Below, piece after piece: positions 42,511-52,256 of a DNA stretch of 64,000 nt. Numbering within the stretch: position 1 is the first letter of the stretch; every line of letters starts with the position of its first letter. The translations under genes and the position numbers were made by a program. The stretch covers positions 1-64,000 of the forward strand of contig JAFUEI010000008.1 of NCBI GenBank assembly GCA_017464025.1, written 5' to 3'. The notes beneath the pieces were generated by a model. The model saw nothing but the letters and a program-made list of their open reading frames with translations, did not search any database and was not told where the DNA came from. The DNA is from Paludibacteraceae bacterium (GTDB lineage Bacteria > Bacteroidota > Bacteroidia > Bacteroidales > Paludibacteraceae).

Positions 42511-43451
42511 GAAGTAATAAAAAACAACCCATATCAGGACGGGCACAGAACAAAGCGGACAACAAGGTGCTCTTGTGGCTGAAGATTGTGCGTCCGCAGA
42601 CCCTGTTCGCCTCGCTGTGTCCTGTATTGGTCGGGCTGATGGTGGCGGGCAAGAGTATAGGATATGCTGGTCTGAACGGACACACCACGGCGGCACTGAC
42701 CGTTGTATGTGCCTTGGCCCTGCAGATATTGAGCAACCTCATTAACGACTACTACGACTTCCGTCGCGGCACGGACAAGAAAGGCAGGGTGGGCTTCAGT
42801 CGCGCATTAGCCGAGGGGCAAGTGAGCGAACAGCAGATGCGTACCGCTTGCTTAGTGGCATTAGGAACGGCGGTGCTGACGGGTGCCGTGCTGTGCTATG
42901 TGGGCGGATGGGTGATTCTCGCTATCGGGCTTACGGCCATACTGTTTGCCTGGCTCTATACCGCTACCGACTATTCGCTGTCGTATCTGGGCATTGCCGA
43001 TATCTTCGTCTTTCTCTATTATGGAGTGATAGCAACGACGGGTACGGTGTGGTTGCAGTACAAGGCTGTAGGGATGGAGCTGCAGTGGGCCAATATCGGG
43101 CAGTTGTCAACGGCGTTTTATGCCGGTGCCGTGTGCGGACTTATATCAATGTGTGTGCTGGCAATCAACAATATCCGTGATATGGAAGGTGACCGCGAGG
43201 CGGGCAAGAAGACCTTTCCTGTACGCTTTGGAAAGACGGCGGCGCTGGTCGCCTTGGCAGTTGTTATCCTGCTTATGCCGGTGTTTGCGTGGTTAGCTTT
43301 TGGGCTCAGTTGGGCCGTTGCGGTTCTGGTTCCGGCGGGCTATTTGTACTGGCAGGTGCTTCATGCCCAAGGGGCCGCGTACAACAAGTGTCTGCTCGGC
43401 GCTGGTCTGGTAAATGTGTGCTACGTGGTTCTTGTCTGGCTGAGTCTGTGA
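42507..43451 (+). CDS. menA: 1,4-dihydroxy-2-naphthoate polyprenyltransferase
   Basis: 314 residues, about eight or nine membrane helices. The prenyl-diphosphate/Mg2+ motifs are NLINDYYDFRRGTDKKGR (first DxxxD) and NNIRDMEGDREAGKKTF (second). Joins the naphthoquinone ring to the isoprenoid side chain at the inner membrane. Overlaps menG by four bases; end of the operon. Confidence 0.95.
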   Translation: MRSNKKQPISGRAQNKADNKVLLWLKIVRPQTLFASLCPVLVGLMVAGKSIGYAGLNGHTTAALTVVCALALQILSNLINDYYDFRRGTDKKGRVGFSRALAEGQVSEQQMRTACLVALGTAVLTGAVLCYVGGWVILAIGLTAILFAWLYTATDYSLSYLGIADIFVFLYYGVIATTGTVWLQYKAVGMELQWANIGQLSTAFYAGAVCGLISMCVLAINNIRDMEGDREAGKKTFPVRFGKTAALVALAVVILLMPVFAWLAFGLSWAVAVLVPAGYLYWQVLHAQGAAYNKCLLGAGLVNVCYVVLVWLSL

Positions 43452-43570
43452 GGTGCCGGAAGGCTGGTGAACTACAAACAATTCCCTTTTGTTGTCCTTC
43501 TCAGTTGTTGCTAACCTGATGAATGCCAAACCTTTCTGCTGCCATGCGGTGCGGAGTCAAAAACGCTCTG

Positions 43571-43601
43571 TTGTGTGATTCGGATATTTTTCCTATCTTT
43601 G
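43571..43601 (+). promoter_or_regulatory. Promoter of the BIG2 lipoprotein gene
   Basis: TTG (43571-43573), 20-base spacer, TATCTTTG (43594-43601); start codon at 43642. Confidence 0.78.
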
Positions 43602-43641
43602 CGGCACGGAACGATGTGATAACCAAACAATCCCAATCAAT

Positions 43642-44784
43642 ATGAAACGTTACCTATTTCAGGCCCTCTTTTGTATGGCCTTTGTAGCAGGACTTGTATC
43701 CTGCAACCAGACAGTAGAAATTGACGAACTTACTTTGCCTGCAACGGCATCGGTAGTTGTAGATTCTACTATTCAATTGGTACCTGTACTTACCCCGCCG
43801 ACCGATAAGGCGGAAATTAACTGGCTGTCAAGTGATACTTCGATAGCCGTGGTCAAGGACGGTTTTGTTACCGGCATAAAGAAAGGAGCGGCCATCATCA
43901 CGGCCAATGTAGGCAACAAGGTGGCGACCTGCCAGCTGAGCGTGAAAGAACCTTTCTCGCAGTTGAACCTTGAGTTGTCCTATTGCGGTGATGACTCGGT
44001 AGCTGTGAAACTGACCTCTTCTATTGCCAAGGGCTTCTATTTTATTGGTTTTGCCGATAAAGCCGAGTTTGAAAAGGCCAAAACGGAAGATGTAATACAA
44101 GGTGCATTGGACACTTACAAGAAAACGGCTGCGCAAAACGGTGTGACGCTTGAGTATGTCTTGCAGTATTATGGTCTGTATGGAACCAAGATATGGAGCA
44201 TACGGAACCTGAAGGCAGCCACCGACTATGTATGCTATACATTCCCCATCAATGCCGATACCGGAGAAGCTGGTGAGGTAGTTGCTCTTCCTGTAACAAC
44301 CCGTCCGGTACAACCTTCCGACATGACGTTCACTTTCACCTACGATGAGGACAAGGTGCTGACCGTTACGCCTTCCAATAATGACCCGTACGTCTTCATC
44401 TCCGTTTCCAAAGAGAGTGTTGATACTACATACAAAGACGACTATGAGTCGCTTCTGAATGATTATATCGCATACTACACCTCGATGTACAGTGCATACG
44501 GAATGTCGTTCAATCCGACGCGCAAAGGAGTGTATCAATACAAGTCTTTTGCTACTTCCAAGACAATCAGCACAGGTAAGTATCTGATGATATGTGTCGG
44601 CTATCGCGCTCAAACACCCAATACGAAATTCTATACCTATGTGGTGGACTATGTAGCTCCCGAACCGGAAGGCGAAGGTGAAGGTGATGGTGAAGAGAAT
44701 CCCTCACCCGCGGCAATGCGCAGAGCCGCCAGAGCTCATGCCAGACTGCCCTTTACGCCCCTTCCTATGCAGCCGGTGGAATAA
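43642..44784 (+). CDS. Lipoprotein with a BIG2 (Ig-like) domain, unknown function
   Basis: 380 residues. The signal MKRYLFQALFCMAFVAGLVS ends with the lipobox Cys. Residues about 28-100 form a BIG2 domain: INWLSSDTSIAVVKDGFVTG then KKGAAIITANVG. The next 250 residues are unrecognised, rich in Tyr and Thr. The C-terminus has an acidic/Gly tract (EPEGEGEGDGEEN) followed by an Arg/Pro-rich end. Monocistronic, with its own promoter and terminator. Likely surface or periplasmic. Confidence 0.85.
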   Translation: MKRYLFQALFCMAFVAGLVSCNQTVEIDELTLPATASVVVDSTIQLVPVLTPPTDKAEINWLSSDTSIAVVKDGFVTGIKKGAAIITANVGNKVATCQLSVKEPFSQLNLELSYCGDDSVAVKLTSSIAKGFYFIGFADKAEFEKAKTEDVIQGALDTYKKTAAQNGVTLEYVLQYYGLYGTKIWSIRNLKAATDYVCYTFPINADTGEAGEVVALPVTTRPVQPSDMTFTFTYDEDKVLTVTPSNNDPYVFISVSKESVDTTYKDDYESLLNDYIAYYTSMYSAYGMSFNPTRKGVYQYKSFATSKTISTGKYLMICVGYRAQTPNTKFYTYVVDYVAPEPEGEGEGDGEENPSPAAMRRAARAHARLPFTPLPMQPVE

Positions 44785-44810
44785 CCGTTACACCATAGAA
44801 TAGAACAAAC

Positions 44811-44844
44811 AAGAGACGCATCCCTGATTCGGGGTGCGTCTCTT
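44811..44844. terminator. Hairpin terminator between convergent genes, GAGACGCA-type palindrome
   Basis: AAGAGACGCATCCC (44811-44824) pairs with GGGGTGCGTCTCTT (44831-44844) with one G-U, loop TGATTC. It ends both the rightward lipoprotein gene and the leftward ABC gene. The core AGAGACGCA...TGCGTCTCT recurs near 56953. Confidence 0.8.
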
Positions 44845-44890
44845 CTGTCTTGTACAAGGCTGTGTCGGGCGCAGCAGAGTGGAGCAGGGC

Positions 44891-45706
44891 CTATGGTTTG
44901 AGCCGGATGCGGAGTTGCCCGTTCTCGGCTACAAACGAGAAGTTATCGTCCTGAAACGCTGTCTGAAACGCTCCCGATGCGGTCAGTTCTTCAGGTGTGC
45001 CGGTCTCTACTCCTTGGGCAGGAGTCATCAGCCATATGGTATCGGCCGTCTGCAGGGCGAGGTCCAGTTCGTGGGTGGAGATGATGATGCATTTGCGGGC
45101 CGTATGTGCCAGTTGCTTGAGCAGCAACAAGGTGCGGATGCGGTTGTTCAGGTCTAAATGGGCGGTGGGCTCGTCTAAAAGAATGAGCGGGGTCTGCTGT
45201 GCTAACGCTTTGGCAATAAGAACACGCTGCTTCTCGCCATCGCTCAGGCAGTTGAAGAACTGTGCCGCCTTGTCTTCCAGTCTGGTCTGTTGCAGGGCTT
45301 CCGAAATCACGTTTTCATCGGCATCTGTCAGTCCGCCGAGGAAAGAAGAGTAGGGGTATCTGCCCATTGCCACCACGTCGTGCACCGTGGTGTTGTCCAT
45401 CGACAGACGTTCGGTCAGCACCAGCGCAAGCAGTTTGGCACGCTGCTGCTGGGACAGCTTCTGCATATCCAAACAGGCGGATTCATCGGGATAACCTGCG
45501 AACCGGATGCTGCCTTCCAACGGTGCCTGCAGGCCGGCCAGCGTACGCAGCAGGGTGCTCTTGCCGCAGCCGTTCTTGCCTAACAAACAGATCAGCGTGC
45601 TGGCTTCAGCCTTGAGGTTGAGCCCTGTCTGTACGGACTGGTTGCCGTAGCCTACAGCTAAGTGTTGTAGCTGAAGTTGCGGTATATAGGGAGCCGGCTG
45701 TTTCAT
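44891..45706 (-). CDS. ABC transporter ATPase (FecE/BtuD-like)
   Basis: 271 residues from the ATG at 45706 (MKQPAPYIPQLQLQHLAVGY). Walker A GKNGCGKST, signature LSDGEKQRVLIAKAL, Walker B LILLDEPTAHLD and the switch His in IIISTHEL are present. The VVAMGRYPYSSFLG segment is typical of iron-siderophore/heme/B12 importers. No FecCD-type permease or binding protein lies in the window, so partners must be elsewhere. Start overlaps the stop of the upstream gene (ATGA). Confidence 0.92.
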   Translation of the reverse strand: MKQPAPYIPQLQLQHLAVGYGNQSVQTGLNLKAEASTLICLLGKNGCGKSTLLRTLAGLQAPLEGSIRFAGYPDESACLDMQKLSQQQRAKLLALVLTERLSMDNTTVHDVVAMGRYPYSSFLGGLTDADENVISEALQQTRLEDKAAQFFNCLSDGEKQRVLIAKALAQQTPLILLDEPTAHLDLNNRIRTLLLLKQLAHTARKCIIISTHELDLALQTADTIWLMTPAQGVETGTPEELTASGAFQTAFQDDNFSFVAENGQLRIRLKP

Positions 45707-46059
45707 CTGACAATCAGGTAGCAGCCGCCCATAATGAGCACCACACCAATCCATTGGGTCCAAACAACGCTCTCACCGAAGAGTAGCATACCGCCTATCA
45801 TGCCCAGAGCAAAACCGATGCTGGTGAGCGGATAAATAACGGAGAAGGGGTAAATCTTGAGCATATAGAGCCACAGGAGGTTGGTACCGACCAGCAGGAT
45901 AACACCGATGATGAGCCAGTAGTTGAGCAGCACATCATGCAGGATGCAGTGCCAGGTCCATGAAAAAGCAGGTATGCGTTGCATTCCAAGCTTGAGAAGC
46001 ATCTGGCCGCCTACCATGGAAGCCGCCTGAATGAATGCGGTGAGAATGAGTCGAATCAT
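45703..46059 (-). CDS. EamA/SMR-like small membrane protein
   Basis: 118 residues with four hydrophobic segments (MIRLILTAFIQAASMVGGQM; YWLIIGVILLVGTNLLWLYM; VIYPLTSIGFALGMIGGMLL; WIGVVLIMGGCYLIV). The length and the YPLTSIGF motif resemble half-size EamA and ArnE/SMR-type proteins that work as dimers. Export or flipping of a lipid-linked or small molecule is possible; substrate unknown. Lies between an outer-membrane protein gene and the ABC ATPase gene, coupled to the latter. Confidence 0.85.
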   Translation of the reverse strand: MIRLILTAFIQAASMVGGQMLLKLGMQRIPAFSWTWHCILHDVLLNYWLIIGVILLVGTNLLWLYMLKIYPFSVIYPLTSIGFALGMIGGMLLFGESVVWTQWIGVVLIMGGCYLIVR

Positions 46060-46073
46060 CGTTTGGGTCTTGT

Positions 46074-46868
46074 TTATTTCCAGCGGTAACCGATGCCGAG
46101 CGACACATACTGCGGATAGATGGCAGCCTGTTTCACGGTGGTGGTGCTGTTTTTGTAATACGTGATGATGTCAGAGAGGCTGACGTTGTAGTTGGCCACG
46201 ATCTGCAGTCCCATCGGAAATTCGTAGCCGATGGTGGCCGCTATGCCGGAGTGGTTGTCGTGCAGGGCATAGAGCGACGAGTAGTCGTTGCCGGACGGGG
46301 CTTTCGGAGCTGGAGCGTTTGTCTTCTTGGCCTCGTTGTTGGTGTAGAGCGATACGTTGGAGGCGAAGTTGAAGTGCGTGAACGGACCGGCGCCAAACTG
46401 CAGATAGCCTTTCGTCAGATTGCCGAATCGTCCCATGAAATAGACGGGGATGTCAATGCCGAACGACCAGAGTTCGTTATCGGTCCGGCCGTCGCCGAAC
46501 TTGTTCTGCATCGTGTTGAACATGAGCCGCCCCTGTATGGCAAAGTGTTTGGTGACGCGAAAGTCGATGAAACCGCCGAATTCGGCACCTACACGCATGT
46601 ACGACGACATCGTGCCGTAAGAGTCGGTGATGATGAAGTTGGATATGTTGGCCGCTACGAGCAGACCGCCGCTCACTACCTTGGGCAGTTTCTCCTGGTC
46701 CAGCGAGTCCAAACTGTGTTCAGTGTCCCAGTCTTTCACTTTCTGATACTGTTCCTGATTCCATTGGCGGGCCCTCTCGCGCAGCGAGAGCGAATCGGCC
46801 GGTGCCAACTGTTGGGCCATACAGCATGCCGATGCAAGTGCGAACAATATGACAAGTCGTGTTTTCAT
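46074..46868 (-). CDS. Outer-membrane beta-barrel protein, hypothetical
   Basis: 264 residues with signal peptide MKTRLVILFALASACCMAQQ. After a charged segment (about 30-60) come alternating strands such as MRVGAEFGGFIDFRVTKHFA and FAIQGRLMFNTMQNKFGDG, ending YVSLGIGYRWK, as in PorT/OmpW-like small barrels (OMP_b-brl). It starts 12 bases after the DUF5686 gene and belongs to its operon. Function not known. Confidence 0.82.
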   Translation of the reverse strand: MKTRLVILFALASACCMAQQLAPADSLSLRERARQWNQEQYQKVKDWDTEHSLDSLDQEKLPKVVSGGLLVAANISNFIITDSYGTMSSYMRVGAEFGGFIDFRVTKHFAIQGRLMFNTMQNKFGDGRTDNELWSFGIDIPVYFMGRFGNLTKGYLQFGAGPFTHFNFASNVSLYTNNEAKKTNAPAPKAPSGNDYSSLYALHDNHSGIAATIGYEFPMGLQIVANYNVSLSDIITYYKNSTTTVKQAAIYPQYVSLGIGYRWK

Positions 46869-46880
46869 AGGCGGTTGTGT

Positions 46881-49607
46881 TTATAGGGCGAAACGTATGG
46901 TTATCTTCACGCCGTTGCGTCCCCAGGCTCCGATTTTGCGGCGGTGGATGCCGTCGGGCAATACGTAGTCGTTATAGGTAAGGCGGCGCACATAGTCGAT
47001 GCGGATAAACTTCAGTATGTTTTCCAGACCGGCCGTGATTTCCATGTAGGGCAGCCGGCCGATGGGGGAGGTGGTGTATCCGTACTGATACTCCCCGTTC
47101 TCGTCATATACCGCCGAATCCGGCAGTTTGTACAGACCGGTGTTGCCGGCTAAATACGGATTGTTCTTGCTGGTCAGACCGCCGTATATACCCGAGAACG
47201 ACACCACGCCACGAAGTTTCAGCCGGTTGATGCCCGGAATGCGGTTCAGTATCCACCCTTTGAAGAAGTAGGTGGCATATACGGCCACGTATTGGTCCAT
47301 CATGAACTCCATGGGTTGCATCAGGTTGAAGCTGTTCCGCCCCAGGAAGATAGACGGAGCCGTGGTGTTGGGACTGTACAGTTTGGTGAACGGCACTTTG
47401 TTCCACACCATACCGGTCTGGATACGTGCATCCAGATGGCCGAACGACGAAAACCAGAAGCGCTTCTCGGCCGTAAGTTCCGTGCGGTTGTAGAAAAAGC
47501 CTGTTCCGCCTGTATAGCGGTCGTCCAGATAGCCTATCTTATGGCTGATGCTGATGACGGGTGCATCTTGTTCCAGTGTGAAGGGCGATTCGATGCCCTG
47601 ACGGTTGATAGGAAAGTTCGCTCCCGGCGAATAACGCAGTTCCACGCCGGCCTCATAGCAGCGGTAGTCCTTTACGTGGCGGGTCAGCGCTATGCCCTGT
47701 TCGTTGTAACCCATCACGCGGTCATAGCGCATGGCACCGGCCGCCTCGTTGTTCTCGAAGTCAAAATGGGCTTTCAGCGTCAGTTTATTGGGCCATTCTT
47801 TCATGTAATAAGCCCGTGCGCGGAACACGTACTGATAGTTCTTCAGTACGGGCTTGGAGGTGTATATCGACATCAGGATGTGGTCGCGGTCCACAATGCC
47901 GAGCAGCTGCCCCGGTTCTTCCACGTCGTATTGTGCCGAGAGCGCTAAATAATGGCGGAGCGGTTCGTACTGATGGTATTTCTTCTTGCTGAACGAGTAG
48001 AGCAGGGTGGCGTTGTATTTCGGCCGAAGGTCACCGCAGCCGAAGGCGACATAGCTCTGCAGAAACAGGTTCGGATGCAAGTTGGCGGTGGTGGTGCCGC
48101 CGATGCGCAGACGCACGCCTTCCAGCGGATTCCACGATACGGTGTTGTATATCGGGCCGAAGTCCCATTTCGATTCTCCCCAGCGGGTGGACGGTACCGT
48201 GGCGATATATTCCGTCGTGATGGCATCTACTGCCATGATGAGGGCATTGAAGCGAGGGGTATGCTTCAGTTCGTCCAGCATGTCCATGACGGAAGCCTCG
48301 TAGAAGGTCAGGGGCTCAGGGCGCAATTCCGCCCATTGGGCAAGGTCTTCGCGCACCGACAGCGTGTCGTAGTTCTGTCCTAACGTGTCAGTGGGAAGCA
48401 TGGAGGAGAATACCCGTTTGTCAATCTCGCTGTTGAAGTCAAAACCGGTGTATATCTTTGTCTTGCGGGCAAGCAGTGTCTTGTTTCGGTTTACGATGTA
48501 GAACTTGGCGAACGTGTTGGTCCGGCCGGGAGCCCATAGGCCTTCCGGCGTGCGTTGGTAGGTGTGCTCCACCGAATAGTCGCTTACGAAGTTCAGGTTG
48601 ATATGCGGCGGTATGTTGATGGCGTATTTCTTCAGTTTGTAGGTGGAGTCGTTTACGATATACAGATGGCCGGTGAACGAGTAACTCTCCGAATTGACCG
48701 GCACGAAGGCAAGGTCGATGCATTGCTCGCCGTCCACCATCAGCGTGTCCATGATGTAGTACTGATAGTAGGCTACTGCCAGACTTGACGACAGTGGGGA
48801 TACAAACCGGTTGAACAGCAGCTCCATATTGTCATCGTTTATGTCGATGTCTTTGAATACGGCGTTCAGGTTGTTCTGGAAAGAGCCGGCGGTAAGCATA
48901 TCTTCCAGTCCGAAGATGCGCTTGCGTTTCATGATGGTCTTCTCGCGGTGCGGTTTCCGCTGGAAGTATTCCTGCTGCATGTTCTCGCGGATGGACACGG
49001 TCAGAGCAGGATTGACGCCTGTCGTGTCTATATATTTCTGGATGAGGTCGAAATGATGCCAGAAACCTTTCTCAAAGTTGGGCGTGAAATTGTCTAACGC
49101 AAACGACATGCGCGAGTAGGTGTCGGCAATATAGTGTTCCTCGGTCTTTGCGCAGAACGAGTCCTTTCGGGCTATCACGTTGCGTATCAGCTCTACTGCG
49201 GGGTTGCCTTTGCGCTTGTATTGCTGCTTGCGGTTCTTGGGCGTCACCACAATATCTTGCAGACCATATACGTCAGGCTCCATCTTCACCTTCACGTTTT
49301 TCTTCATCTGGCCGGCACGCAGGTTGTACATCTCCGTCTTGTAGCCCATCATCTGAAAATTCAGGGTGGTGTAGCCCTCGGTGGTAGAGATGCTGAAGTT
49401 GCCGTCCGCATCGGAGGTCGTGCCGATAGTGGTTGCCACGGTGCCCGTACTGCTGGGCTTGATAAAATAAATCTGCACAAACGGAAGCGTCTCGCCCGTC
49501 TGTGCATCCACTACGATACCGCTCAAGCCCGTCCGTTGCTGCGCCCAGCCCATAGCACACGGAAAGAGCAGGAGAAGAAATAGATATATCCGTTTCGCTT
49601 TGTTCAT
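46881..49607 (-). CDS. DUF5686 outer-membrane barrel with carboxypeptidase-regulatory-like domain
   Basis: 908 residues from ATG 49607 (MNKAKRIYLFLLLLFPCAMG). Residues about 25-110 are a carboxypeptidase-regulatory-like domain (GLSGIVVDAQTGETLPFVQI, TSDADGNFSISTTEGY). The remainder matches the DUF5686 family found next to such domains in Bacteroidetes, ending in an outer-membrane-type strand (NGVKITIRFAL). The longer frame to 49628 adds seven residues without a reason. Sits between glycosyltransferase and small OMP genes; envelope function unknown. Confidence 0.88.
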   Translation of the reverse strand: MNKAKRIYLFLLLLFPCAMGWAQQRTGLSGIVVDAQTGETLPFVQIYFIKPSSTGTVATTIGTTSDADGNFSISTTEGYTTLNFQMMGYKTEMYNLRAGQMKKNVKVKMEPDVYGLQDIVVTPKNRKQQYKRKGNPAVELIRNVIARKDSFCAKTEEHYIADTYSRMSFALDNFTPNFEKGFWHHFDLIQKYIDTTGVNPALTVSIRENMQQEYFQRKPHREKTIMKRKRIFGLEDMLTAGSFQNNLNAVFKDIDINDDNMELLFNRFVSPLSSSLAVAYYQYYIMDTLMVDGEQCIDLAFVPVNSESYSFTGHLYIVNDSTYKLKKYAINIPPHINLNFVSDYSVEHTYQRTPEGLWAPGRTNTFAKFYIVNRNKTLLARKTKIYTGFDFNSEIDKRVFSSMLPTDTLGQNYDTLSVREDLAQWAELRPEPLTFYEASVMDMLDELKHTPRFNALIMAVDAITTEYIATVPSTRWGESKWDFGPIYNTVSWNPLEGVRLRIGGTTTANLHPNLFLQSYVAFGCGDLRPKYNATLLYSFSKKKYHQYEPLRHYLALSAQYDVEEPGQLLGIVDRDHILMSIYTSKPVLKNYQYVFRARAYYMKEWPNKLTLKAHFDFENNEAAGAMRYDRVMGYNEQGIALTRHVKDYRCYEAGVELRYSPGANFPINRQGIESPFTLEQDAPVISISHKIGYLDDRYTGGTGFFYNRTELTAEKRFWFSSFGHLDARIQTGMVWNKVPFTKLYSPNTTAPSIFLGRNSFNLMQPMEFMMDQYVAVYATYFFKGWILNRIPGINRLKLRGVVSFSGIYGGLTSKNNPYLAGNTGLYKLPDSAVYDENGEYQYGYTTSPIGRLPYMEITAGLENILKFIRIDYVRRLTYNDYVLPDGIHRRKIGAWGRNGVKITIRFAL

Positions 49608-49640
49608 GTAACCTTTAAAAAACAACACAATACCCTGTTG

Positions 49641-50795
49641 TCAGTTCTGTTTGTATCTCCTTATGATGTCCTCATAGCGTTTCGTCACTTCTTCCACCAC
49701 GCTTTCCCACGAGCGGGCAATAGTGCTTGACGCATTGTTTCCCACTTCATGCACCAGATGCGGGTTCTCCATCAGGTGGCGGATCGACTGCGCATACTCT
49801 GCCGTGTCATTGCCCACAAGGAAACCGTTGTAGTTGTCGCGTATCACCTCCGAGGCGGTGGAGTTGCGCATCATGATGGTCGGTGTATGCATGGCTGCCG
49901 CTTCGCGTACGACTAACGGTGCGTTGTCGTACATCGACGGGAAGAGGAACATGTCGGCAGCGGCATAATAGCGCTTCAGTACGTCGCGGTTGCTGATTAC
50001 TCCCAGCATCACCACCTTCTTCTCCAACCCCAGTTCGCGTATCTTCTGCTTGATGCCCTCCACGGCGTAGCCTGTCCCGATGGTGTACAGCCGGTAGGGC
50101 AGTTGCTTGATTTGGGCCAGGGCGTCCAAGGTAAAGCCGATGCCTTTCTCCCATATATGTTGGCCGACAAACAGCAGCATGGTCTGGTCGGTGTTGAGTC
50201 CGAGCTCCTGACGCATCTTCCTGCGTATGCGCTCTATCTCCGGTGCCGGACTGACGAAGTCGTTGCCGTTCTCCACTACCTCCACAGGTCCCTTGTAGCC
50301 GTATTCGCGCAAGGTCGGCTCTACGGCCGCCTGCGGAATCCACACTTCGTCCACTTGCTCATAGAAGCGGATGATGTTTTTTATCTCCCAGTCAATCACG
50401 TTCTCCCAAGGCACCGCCCGTTCGAAGTCCTGACGGTATTTGGAGTGGAAGGTGGCCACGATAGGAATCCGTTGCTTGCGGGCAGCCTTGAGTGCTAACG
50501 TTCCGCTTGTGAACGGGCAATGGGCGTGGACAAGCTCGAAACGCAACTGGCCGAACCGCCGCAGAAACAGCGGGTCCATCCATGGCAGACCGTAGCGGTA
50601 GGGCCTGCGCATCGGAATGCCTACCGATAGGTAGCGATAGACAGGGTAGGCGGTTGCGCCTGGCATCTCTGGGGCATAGGGGGTAACTACGCAAACCTCT
50701 TTGCCTGTTTTGCTCAGCCAGTCGGCATAGTTCTTGGCTGTCAGTGCCACGCCGTCAAGTATCGGCGGAAAATTGTCGTTGAAGATTCCTATCAT
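49641..50795 (-). CDS. GT4-family glycosyltransferase
   Basis: 384 residues from ATG 50795 (MIGIFNDNFPPILDGVALTA). GT-B fold with the donor-site region LLFVGQHIWEKGIGFTLDA and the EX7E segment FLFPSMYDNAPLVVREAAAM. Close in type to diacylglycerol glucosyl- or mannosyl-transferases such as MgtA/SQD2. It probably adds a hexose to a lipid or envelope glycan. The longer frame to 50867 would cross the hairpin at 50818-50854. Confidence 0.9.
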   Translation of the reverse strand: MIGIFNDNFPPILDGVALTAKNYADWLSKTGKEVCVVTPYAPEMPGATAYPVYRYLSVGIPMRRPYRYGLPWMDPLFLRRFGQLRFELVHAHCPFTSGTLALKAARKQRIPIVATFHSKYRQDFERAVPWENVIDWEIKNIIRFYEQVDEVWIPQAAVEPTLREYGYKGPVEVVENGNDFVSPAPEIERIRRKMRQELGLNTDQTMLLFVGQHIWEKGIGFTLDALAQIKQLPYRLYTIGTGYAVEGIKQKIRELGLEKKVVMLGVISNRDVLKRYYAAADMFLFPSMYDNAPLVVREAAAMHTPTIMMRNSTASEVIRDNYNGFLVGNDTAEYAQSIRHLMENPHLVHEVGNNASSTIARSWESVVEEVTKRYEDIIRRYKQN

Positions 50796-50817
50796 AGTAC
50801 TTGCGATGTCGGGTAAA

Positions 50818-50854
50818 TACGAGGGCACGCCTGCAAAGAGGACATGCCCTCGTA
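50818..50854 (-). terminator. Hairpin between oadB and the glycosyltransferase gene
   Basis: TACGAGGGCA (50818-50827) pairs with TGCCCTCGTA (50845-50854), loop 17 bases, followed leftwards by TTTACCC. It lies 20 bases past the oadB stop. Probably a terminator or attenuator. Confidence 0.6.
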
Positions 50855-50873
50855 TAGGAATATGCACGGGCTA

Positions 50874-52241
50874 TTAGCCAAGGAAGGTCAATAGCAGACC
50901 TGCGGCTACCGCACTGCCTATTACGCCGGCCACATTCGGACCCATGGCATGCATCAGCAGGAAGTTGCCGGGATTCTCCTCTTGTCCCACCGTCTGGCTT
51001 ACGCGGGCGGCCATCGGTACGGCACTTACGCCGGCTGAACCAATCAGCGGGTTGATTTTCTCTTTGGAGAATACGTTCATCAGTTTGGCAAGCAACACAC
51101 CGCCGGCCGAGCCGCATCCGAAGGCTACGATACCCATCACGAGTATCAGTATCGTCTGGATGTTGAGGAACGATTGGCCCGTAGCCGTTGCACCCACCGA
51201 CAGACCGAGGAAGATGACCACAATGTTCATCAGCTCGTTCTGTGCCGTCTTCGACAGACGGTCCACTACGCCGCACTCTTTCATCAGGTTACCCAGCATC
51301 AGGCAGCCTATCAGCGGAGCGGCATCCGGCAGTATCAATGCCACCACGGTGGTCACCATTATCGGGAACACCACCTTCTCCGTCTTGCTTACGGCACGCA
51401 GTTGCTTCATCTTGATGGCACGCTCTTTCTTGGTGGTCAGTGCCCGCATGATGGGAGGCTGAATCACTGGCACTAATGCCATATAGCTGTAGGCGGCTAT
51501 GGCAATAGGGCCAAGCAGCTCGGGAGCTAAACGTGACGTGAGGAAGATGCTCGTCGGACCGTCAGCACCGCCTATAATGCCTATCGAACCGGCTTGCGCT
51601 TCCGTAAAACCAAAGGCATTGGCGCAAAGGAAGGTCAGGAAGATGCCTATCTGTGCAGCGGCACCGAGCAACAGACTCTTCGGGTTGGCAATCAGCGGAC
51701 CGAAATCCGTCATGGCACCTACTCCTATGAAGATAAGGCACGGATACACACCGGCTTTCACACCGATGTAGAGCACATCCAGCAGGCCGCCTTCTTTCAG
51801 GATGGCGCCGTAGCTGTGATAGGCCGGACTGTTAGGGTCAAGAAATGCTGTCCATAGTTCCGAGTGGAACATATTGGCTCCGGGCAGGTTTGTCAGCAGC
51901 ATGCCGAAGGCAATCGGCAACAGCAACAGCGGCTCATACTGCTTCTTGATAGCTAAATAGAGCAGGAAGAACGAGATGCAGAGCATCAGCAGCTGACGCC
52001 AGTCGATGTTTATGAAGCCCATCGTCTGAAAAAAGTCCAGCATCTCTTGCCATACGTTGTCCTCTTCGGCTGCACCGACGGGAGCAAACTCCGCCACTGC
52101 CGCTGTCTCTTCTTGTACACTCAGGTTCTCCTCTGCCGTTGCAGCAGCGGTCGCCTCATTCAAAACAGCTGCCTCCTGAGCCATGATGCCCATAGAGAGC
52201 ATCATGGTCAGAGACAGAATAATATACTTTATAGCCTTCAT
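50874..52241 (-). CDS. oadB: Na+-translocating decarboxylase beta subunit
   Basis: 455 residues. The membrane core has family motifs [17 protein letters not shown] (Asp of the Na+ site), [14 protein letters not shown], and [19 protein letters not shown]. It pumps Na+ out using decarboxylation of carboxybiotin. The first 70 residues are unusual: a signal-peptide-like start ([20 protein letters not shown]) and an Ala/Glu-rich stretch before the first core helix. Last gene of the mce-mmdA-oadG-carrier-oadB operon, 15 bases after the biotin carrier. Confidence 0.95.
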   Translation of the reverse strand: MKAIKYIILSLTMMLSMGIMAQEAAVLNEATAAATAEENLSVQEETAAVAEFAPVGAAEEDNVWQEMLDFFQTMGFINIDWRQLLMLCISFFLLYLAIKKQYEPLLLLPIAFGMLLTNLPGANMFHSELWTAFLDPNSPAYHSYGAILKEGGLLDVLYIGVKAGVYPCLIFIGVGAMTDFGPLIANPKSLLLGAAAQIGIFLTFLCANAFGFTEAQAGSIGIIGGADGPTSIFLTSRLAPELLGPIAIAAYSYMALVPVIQPPIMRALTTKKERAIKMKQLRAVSKTEKVVFPIMVTTVVALILPDAAPLIGCLMLGNLMKECGVVDRLSKTAQNELMNIVVIFLGLSVGATATGQSFLNIQTILILVMGIVAFGCGSAGGVLLAKLMNVFSKEKINPLIGSAGVSAVPMAARVSQTVGQEENPGNFLLMHAMGPNVAGVIGSAVAAGLLLTFLG

Positions 52242-52256
52242 CAGTTCTACTCTTTT

